From NCBI GenBank assembly GCA_016280345.1, contig JAEEGN010000065.1, positions 1 to 10,483 of the forward strand: a stretch of 10,483 bases of DNA, given 5' to 3'. Source of the DNA: Selenomonadaceae bacterium (lineage in GTDB: Bacteria; Bacillota; Negativicutes; Selenomonadales; Selenomonadaceae). This document shows, in pieces, positions 5,956-10,483 of the stretch. Both the position numbers and the translations under genes were made by a program. How positions within the stretch are numbered: position 1 is the stretch's first letter; each line of letters starts with the position of its first letter. Under the pieces are notes generated by a model that made no database searches, had not been told where the DNA came from, and saw only the letters and a program-made list of their open reading frames with translations.

Positions 5956-8045
5956 GCGCATATCGTCTGGTCACTTTGCCACTGGCGAACGCCCTGCCGC
6001 GGGAGGAGCGCATCCTGGCGGAGGTCCGTCTGCGGGCAGCCGCCGGCGTCGTCGCCGCTTCCCTGGAAGGAACAAACCTCAGGGTCTGGCACCGGGGGGC
6101 CCGTCTTTCCGCCGCCGCCCGCCGCCTCATCCGGCACTATCGGGAAACAACCGCCGCGGCCGGAGCGGAGCCGACGATGGCGGACTATCGCCGGGACGCG
6201 CTCTTGTCCATCGGCGTTTTCGCCGCCATGAAGCTCCTCGAAAAAGCCGCCCCCACCGCCTACGAAAGCCTGAAGGTCATCCGAAGTCTTCTGGTCCTCG
6301 GTCTGGCCCGGGGCCTGTTTGAAAGCGGTTACGGCGGCCTCTGGCGGGAGCGGCGGCCCAACGCCGACACATTGACCGCTACGGCGGTAGCCGCCTCGGT
6401 CCTTTCCGGCCGCCCGGAGTCGAGCCTCACCCTGCTGACCCTCTCCAACGTGGCGGAAATGCTGACGAGCTACGCCGCCGAGCGGGCCCGCCGTCAGATC
6501 TCGGGCCGGCTGAACCTGAACCAGCGCTATGTCTGGCTGGTGGACGAAGGCGTGGAGCGCAAGGTACCGGTGGAGACGATCAAGGACGGGGACCGCATCG
6601 CCGCCCACACCGGCGAAATGATCTGCATCGACGGACGGGTGCTGGCAGGCTCCGCCGCCGTCAACCAGTCCTCCATCACCGGCGAGTCGAACCCGGCCAT
6701 GAAGCAGGAGAAATCCCGCGTCTATGCCGGCAGCGTCGTGGAAGCCGGCGAGCTCATCATCCGCGTGGAAAAGGTCGGTCAGGACACGTCGCTGGCCCAC
6801 ATCGTCCATCTGGTGGAGGAAGCCCAGGCCCAACGCGCGCCGGTGCAGAACTTCGCTGACCAGATGGCGAACCTCCTGGTGCCGGTGTCCATGCTCGGCG
6901 CCGCCATCGTTTACGGCGCCACCCGGGACTGGCAACGGGTGCTGAACCTGCTCTTCATAGACTTCTCGTGCGGTCTCAAGCTCTCCACCGCCACGGCCAT
7001 CTCCGCCGCCATCGCCGCCGCCGCGAAGAAGGGCATCCTCGTCAAGGGCGGCAACTACATCGAAGCCCTGGCCGAAGCCGACACCGTCGTCCTCGACAAG
7101 ACGGGGACGCTGACCATCGGCATCCCGCAGATTTCCTACATCCGCACCGCAGAAGGCGTCAGCGGGAAGGAAACCATCCTGCTGGCCGCCTCGGCGGAAA
7201 TGCACTCCGTCCACCCGCTGGCCGTCGCCATCCAGAAGTATGTGCAGGGCAAAGACTGGGAAGTTCCCCAGCACGAAAGTTCCTCCACCATCGTCGCCCG
7301 GGGCATGGAGGCCGTCGTTCCGGCCTTTGGGGAATATCAGGGCGGCCGGGTACTGGTCGGGAGCCGCCGCTTCATGGAGGAATCGCGTGTCACGGGCCTC
7401 GACGCCATCGCCATCGAGGAAACGGCGCCGAATCGCATCTATGTGGCCCGGGACGGAGTGCTCCTCGGCGTCATCGGCATCAGCGACCCCATCCGGCCCC
7501 TGATGAAAAAGACGCTGAACCAGATGCGCCGCTGCGGCATCGACGAGATCGTCATGCTGACCGGCGACTCCCGGGAGGTGGCGAGTCAGGTGGCCCGGGA
7601 TATGGACATCGACGCCTTCTACGCCGAGGTCCTGCCCGAGGACAAGGCGGACTACGTCAGAAAGCTCAAAGAGCGCGGCTGCATCATGATGGTGGGCGAC
7701 GGCATCAACGACGCCCCGGCTCTGGCCTTCGCCAACGTCGGCGTTAGCCTGGGCGGCCAGCAGACGGACATCGCCGCCGAGTCCTCCGCCGTCACCATTC
7801 GCTCCGAGGACCCCAGCGGCCTGATGACCGCCCTCACCATCGGACAGCGTACCATGCAGCTCATCCGGCAGAACTTCCTGGCCACCATTACCGTGAACTC
7901 CGCCGCCATGCTTCTGGGCGCCCTGGGAAAGATCAATCCCCTCTGGGCCGCCATCATCCACAACACGGCGACGCTGGCGGTAGTGCTGAACAGCGCCCGC
8001 ATCTTGGGAACCGGTCAGCGGCGGTTCCTGCCGCCGGGAAGGTAA
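5952..8045 (+). CDS. P1B-type metal-transporting ATPase with SCG in place of CPC (P1B6/FezB-like)
   Basis: Uses ATP to move a metal ion, probably iron, across a membrane. The 697-residue protein has an HMA-like N-terminus without CXXC (about 1-70) and hydrophobic helices near 82-98, 108-122, 140-173 and 318-337. The actuator domain carries TGES (243-246). The transport helix reads DFSCGLKLSTATAIS, with Ser339-Cys340-Gly341 where classical P1B pumps have Cys-Pro-Cys. The P domain has the phosphorylated Asp382 in DKTGTLT, the HP motif of heavy-metal ATPases (421-422), TGDS (537-540) and GDGINDAP (582-589), so catalysis should be intact. C-terminal helices end HNTATLAVVLNSARIL. I chose ATG 5952, overlapping the upstream stop, with AGAGGA (5935-5940) 11 bases before it; ATG 5940 is an alternative with no spacing. 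The in-frame stretch back to 5286 is a shadow of the preceding gene. Atypical transport motif, HMA-like partners and predicted Fur control suggest the ferrosome ATPase FezB; metal specificity is inferred. Confidence 0.88.
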   Translation: MSAYRLVTLPLANALPREERILAEVRLRAAAGVVAASLEGTNLRVWHRGARLSAAARRLIRHYRETTAAAGAEPTMADYRRDALLSIGVFAAMKLLEKAAPTAYESLKVIRSLLVLGLARGLFESGYGGLWRERRPNADTLTATAVAASVLSGRPESSLTLLTLSNVAEMLTSYAAERARRQISGRLNLNQRYVWLVDEGVERKVPVETIKDGDRIAAHTGEMICIDGRVLAGSAAVNQSSITGESNPAMKQEKSRVYAGSVVEAGELIIRVEKVGQDTSLAHIVHLVEEAQAQRAPVQNFADQMANLLVPVSMLGAAIVYGATRDWQRVLNLLFIDFSCGLKLSTATAISAAIAAAAKKGILVKGGNYIEALAEADTVVLDKTGTLTIGIPQISYIRTAEGVSGKETILLAASAEMHSVHPLAVAIQKYVQGKDWEVPQHESSSTIVARGMEAVVPAFGEYQGGRVLVGSRRFMEESRVTGLDAIAIEETAPNRIYVARDGVLLGVIGISDPIRPLMKKTLNQMRRCGIDEIVMLTGDSREVASQVARDMDIDAFYAEVLPEDKADYVRKLKERGCIMMVGDGINDAPALAFANVGVSLGGQQTDIAAESSAVTIRSEDPSGLMTALTIGQRTMQLIRQNFLATITVNSAAMLLGALGKINPLWAAIIHNTATLAVVLNSARILGTGQRRFLPPGR

Positions 8046-8068
8046 CGCAGAAATCCTCATTGTCTGAG

Positions 8069-8095
8069 AAAGGCGGCCTGGCAGGTCGCCTTTTT
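8069..8095 (+). terminator. Intrinsic terminator after the ATPase gene
   Basis: AAAGGCGGCC (8069-8078) pairs with GGTCGCCTTT (8084-8093) through one G-T pair around a 5-base loop, with the T run at 8091-8095. It closes the metal-ATPase unit. Confidence 0.85.
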
Positions 8096-8127
8096 CGTTT
8101 CACCGGCAGAACCGGACCATTTTTTTC

Positions 8128-8156
8128 TTGCCTTTCCAGCCCATTTTCATTATGAT
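8128..8156 (+). promoter_or_regulatory. Sigma-70 promoter of the 5'-nucleotidase gene
   Basis: TTGCCT (8128-8133) and TATGAT (8151-8156) are separated by 17 bases. Transcription should start near 8163, about 30 bases before the ATG. It makes the nucleotidase and the EAL gene independent of the ATPase unit. No convincing Fur box is seen here. Confidence 0.65.
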
Positions 8157-8194
8157 ATAGCCTAGAAGAAGTATCCAGAAAGGAAGGGTTTTCC

Positions 8195-9811
8195 ATGAAC
8201 AACCGACTCAGAAAATTCTCCTGTTTCGCGCTGGCGCTCCTCTTCACGCTGGCGCTCACAGCCACCGCGCTGGCGGCGGACGTCGTCATCCTGCACACCA
8301 ACGACATCCACTGCGGCATCGAGAAGCATATCAACATCGCCAGCCTGGCCGCCTACAAGAAAGAACTGAAGAAGCAGGGCGTCCCGGTCCTGCTGGTGGA
8401 CGCCGGCGACGCCGTGCAGGGCGAGCCCATCGGCAAGATGTCCCAGGGCATGTCCCTGGTACGGGTCATGAACGCCGTAGGCTTCGACTTCATCATCCCC
8501 GGCAACCACGAATTCGACTACGGGATGAGCCGCTTCTTCGAGCTGCTGAAGAGCCAGCATACCCCGTACTACTCCTGCAACTTCACCGACCTCCGCACCA
8601 ACACGCTGCCGCTGAAGCCTTACAAGATCTTCGAGAAGGGCGGCCACCGCATCGCCTTCGTCGGCGTCACGACGCCGGAGACCCTCAGCAGCTCGACGCC
8701 GAAGTACTTCCAGGACGAGAAAGGCAACTTCATCTACGGCTTCAATGAGGACGCGACCGGCCAGAAGCTCTACCGGGCCATTCAGAAGGCCGTGGACGCG
8801 GCCAGGGCGGAGGGCGCCGAAGCGGTCTTCCTCGTCGGCCATCTCGGCATGGAGGGTTCCATTCCCAAGTGGTCCAGCATCGCCATCGCCGAGAATACCA
8901 CCGGCATCACGGCCATCATCGACGGCCATTCCCACGAACAGTACGAAGCCCGCATGCGCCGGAACCTCAAGGGCGAAGACGTCCTGATCACCCAGACGGG
9001 CACGAAGCTGGAAACGGTAGGCAAGCTGATCCTGCACGACGACGGTACCCTGAGCTCAACGCTGGACACGGTGCTCCCGGACCCCGACCCGAAAGTGCTG
9101 AAAGTCATCGCCAGGGAAAACAAGCGGTTTGAGCCGATCCTCAAGCAGCCGGTGGGCGAGGCCCTGGTGGAGCTTCGGGACGGCGACCCGGTCACCGGCG
9201 TCCGCCGCGTCCGCAACGGTGAGACGAACATGGGCGACTTCGTGGCCGACGCCTTCCGCGCCGTGCTGAACACCGACGTCGCCATCGTCAACGGCGGCTC
9301 GCTCCGCAACACAATCCAGAAGGGCGTATTCACCTATCAGGATCTCCTGACGTCCTTCCCCTTCGGCAACATGTGCGCCGTCGTCGAGGTCACCGGCCAG
9401 CAGCTGGCGGACGCGCTGGAGCAGGGAGCCAGAAACTGCCCGGAGGAAAACGGCGGTTTCATGCAGTGCTCGGGCCTGACCTATACGATTGACACCCGGA
9501 TTCCCTCTTCGGTCGAGCTGAACGAAAAGGGGAACTTCGTCGCCGTGCGCGGGGAGCGCCGGGTCAGGGACGTCATGGTGAACGGCCAGCCCCTCGACCT
9601 GAACCGCCTCTACACCGTCGCCGGGACGACCTACATCCTCAAGGACGGCGGTAACGGCATGGTGATGTTCAAGGGGGCGCGGCTCATCCAGGACGGCGCG
9701 CTGTCGGACGTGGACGCCATCATGGAGTTCGTCCAGAACCACAAGAACGCGAAGATTACCGAAGAATACGGTGACTGGCAGGGCCAGGGGAGGATCCGCA
9801 TCCTCCAGTAA
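8195..9811 (+). CDS. Secreted bifunctional 5'-nucleotidase / UshA-family metallophosphoesterase
   Basis: Hydrolyses nucleotides, and possibly UDP-sugars or 2',3'-cyclic nucleotides, outside the cytoplasm to supply nucleosides and phosphate. The 538-residue protein has a signal peptide (charged RLRK, hydrophobic 10-25, ALA-AD cleavage after residue 27). The metallophosphoesterase domain has all metal ligand blocks: TNDIH (35-39), DAGD (69-72), GNHEFD (103-108), GHLG (215-218) and DGHSH (243-247). The C-terminal 5'-nucleotidase domain begins near 315 and carries ETNMGDFVADAFR (343-355), NGGSLR (366-371) and TSFPFGN (386-392), which form the substrate pocket. Length is normal for the family. AGGAAGG at 8181-8187 is 7 bases before the ATG. 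It has its own promoter, and no terminator separates it from the EAL gene, so they probably share a transcript. The exact substrate within the family is not determinable. No cell-wall anchor is visible, so it is periplasmic in a diderm Negativicute. Confidence 0.92.
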   Translation: MNNRLRKFSCFALALLFTLALTATALAADVVILHTNDIHCGIEKHINIASLAAYKKELKKQGVPVLLVDAGDAVQGEPIGKMSQGMSLVRVMNAVGFDFIIPGNHEFDYGMSRFFELLKSQHTPYYSCNFTDLRTNTLPLKPYKIFEKGGHRIAFVGVTTPETLSSSTPKYFQDEKGNFIYGFNEDATGQKLYRAIQKAVDAARAEGAEAVFLVGHLGMEGSIPKWSSIAIAENTTGITAIIDGHSHEQYEARMRRNLKGEDVLITQTGTKLETVGKLILHDDGTLSSTLDTVLPDPDPKVLKVIARENKRFEPILKQPVGEALVELRDGDPVTGVRRVRNGETNMGDFVADAFRAVLNTDVAIVNGGSLRNTIQKGVFTYQDLLTSFPFGNMCAVVEVTGQQLADALEQGARNCPEENGGFMQCSGLTYTIDTRIPSSVELNEKGNFVAVRGERRVRDVMVNGQPLDLNRLYTVAGTTYILKDGGNGMVMFKGARLIQDGALSDVDAIMEFVQNHKNAKITEEYGDWQGQGRIRILQ

Positions 9812-9852
9812 CCCCTCCGGCTCGCCATTAGAATTACAAGGAGAATTCCGCC

Positions 9853-10483
9853 ATGAACAGAAAAATGAGCGAGCAGGAGATCATCGCCTCCTTCGCGGAA
9901 GCGATGGCAAACGACTATATCTATCCCTGTTACCAGCCGCAGATCAACCACGGCACCGGCCACATGGTCGGTGCCGAGGCCCTGATGCGCTGGCGCAGCC
10001 CCGAATTCGGCGTGCAGTATCCCTCGGATTTCATTCCGGTGCTGGAAAAACACGACCTCCTGTATGAAGCGGACGTTCATATCTTCGACTGCGTCTGTCG
10101 CTTCCAGAAGCAGCTCCTTGAGAAAAACGAGTCAACCGTCCCTATTTCCGTCAACATGTCGCGGTACGACATCTACCGTCACGAATACGTGGACGAGATC
10201 GAGAAGCGGCGGCAGAAATACGGCGTCCCCGTCAAGTACCTGCGCATTGAGATTACCGAATCCTCGGCCATCGGCGGCATGGAGCTGATGACGGCCGTCA
10301 TCAACCGTCTCCACGAAATCGGCTACATCGTTGAAATGGACGACTTCGGCAGTGGCTATTCGTCGCTGAACATCCTCAAGGATCTGGACGTGGACATGAT
10401 CAAGCTGGATATGAAGTTCCTCGACAGCAATATGGGCGGCCGGGGCGGCATCATCCTGAACGCGATGGTCCAGATGGCGAAAT
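9853..10483 (+). CDS. EAL-domain cyclic-di-GMP phosphodiesterase, 3' end beyond window
   Basis: Degrades the second messenger c-di-GMP, which controls motility and biofilm growth. The 210 visible codons form most of an EAL domain that starts almost at the N-terminus, with no GGDEF, sensor or membrane segment ahead of it. Catalytic residues are present: Glu42 in GAEALMRW, Asn101 in VNMS, Glu133 and Glu136 in RIEITES, Asp163-Asp164 in MDDFGSGYSS, and Lys184 in IKLD. The enzyme is therefore predicted to be active, although MRW replaces the more usual VRW. AAGGAGA (9838-9844) lies 8 bases before ATG 9853, 41 bases after the nucleotidase stop with no terminator between them. A downstream domain may follow outside the window. 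Confidence 0.9.
   Translation, partial: MNRKMSEQEIIASFAEAMANDYIYPCYQPQINHGTGHMVGAEALMRWRSPEFGVQYPSDFIPVLEKHDLLYEADVHIFDCVCRFQKQLLEKNESTVPISVNMSRYDIYRHEYVDEIEKRRQKYGVPVKYLRIEITESSAIGGMELMTAVINRLHEIGYIVEMDDFGSGYSSLNILKDLDVDMIKLDMKFLDSNMGGRGGIILNAMVQMAK

Noticed and set aside
5634..8060. Long open frame (808 codons) on the minus strand opposite the ATPase
   Set aside because: It has shadow composition typical of GC-rich antisense frames, no recognisable domain, and opposes a gene with intact catalytic motifs.
8141..8158. Fur box over the nucleotidase promoter (ATTTTCATTATGATATAG)
   Set aside because: It resembles Fur hexamers superficially but fails when aligned to the 7-1-7 palindrome; the match is mostly the -10 element and AT richness.
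9789..9806. Hairpin (GGAGGAT / ATCCTCC) at the end of the 5'-nucleotidase gene as a terminator
   Set aside because: The stem is only 7 bp, lies in coding sequence and has no following T run, so it is unlikely to stop transcription before the EAL gene.

Overview
This is a GC-rich bacterial window (roughly 60-65% GC by eye) with AT-rich promoter islands. It most likely comes from an anaerobic Firmicute of the class Negativicutes. The best evidence is the short flavodoxin at 3711-4136, which closely resembles the Megasphaera elsdenii protein as I remember it (same loop WSGTGNTEAMA, same CPAMG, near-identical GSYGWGGGAWM). The DUF3793 partner, the consensus sigma-70 promoters and the strong purine-rich ribosome binding sites agree. 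This placement is inference; no rRNA or marker gene is present.

Layout. (1) 1-902, minus strand: the N-terminal homocysteine/zinc domain of a cobalamin-dependent methionine synthase (MetH type), running off the left edge. Its promoter lies back to back with that of (2) a 591-residue two-domain family 2 glycosyltransferase (1088-2863), closed by an intrinsic terminator. (3) A two-gene operon, DUF3793 protein plus flavodoxin (3100-4136), with a near-ideal promoter whose -35 region is covered by one of two Fur-box-like palindromes and which ends at a terminator. This fits a flavodoxin induced by iron starvation. (4) 4344-8045: a second unit with Fur-box-like sites over its promoter. It encodes a 68-residue glycine-zipper membrane protein, then, past a strong internal terminator, two membrane-associated proteins with HMA-like domains that lack CXXC, and a P1B-type ATPase in which the usual CPC transport motif reads Ser-Cys-Gly. 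The architecture and predicted Fur control resemble the ferrosome (Fez) iron-storage organelle loci. (5) 8195-9811: an exported 5'-nucleotidase/UshA-type phosphoesterase with its own promoter, followed 41 bases later by (6) an EAL-domain cyclic-di-GMP phosphodiesterase that runs off the right edge.

The central theme is iron. Two adjacent, separately terminated units both carry Fur-like operators: one would replace ferredoxin with flavodoxin under iron shortage, the other would build an iron-handling membrane system. No tRNA, rRNA, CRISPR array, insertion sequence or integrase was seen. No gene-free stretch exceeds about 240 bases; the intergenic regions hold the promoters, operators and terminators listed.
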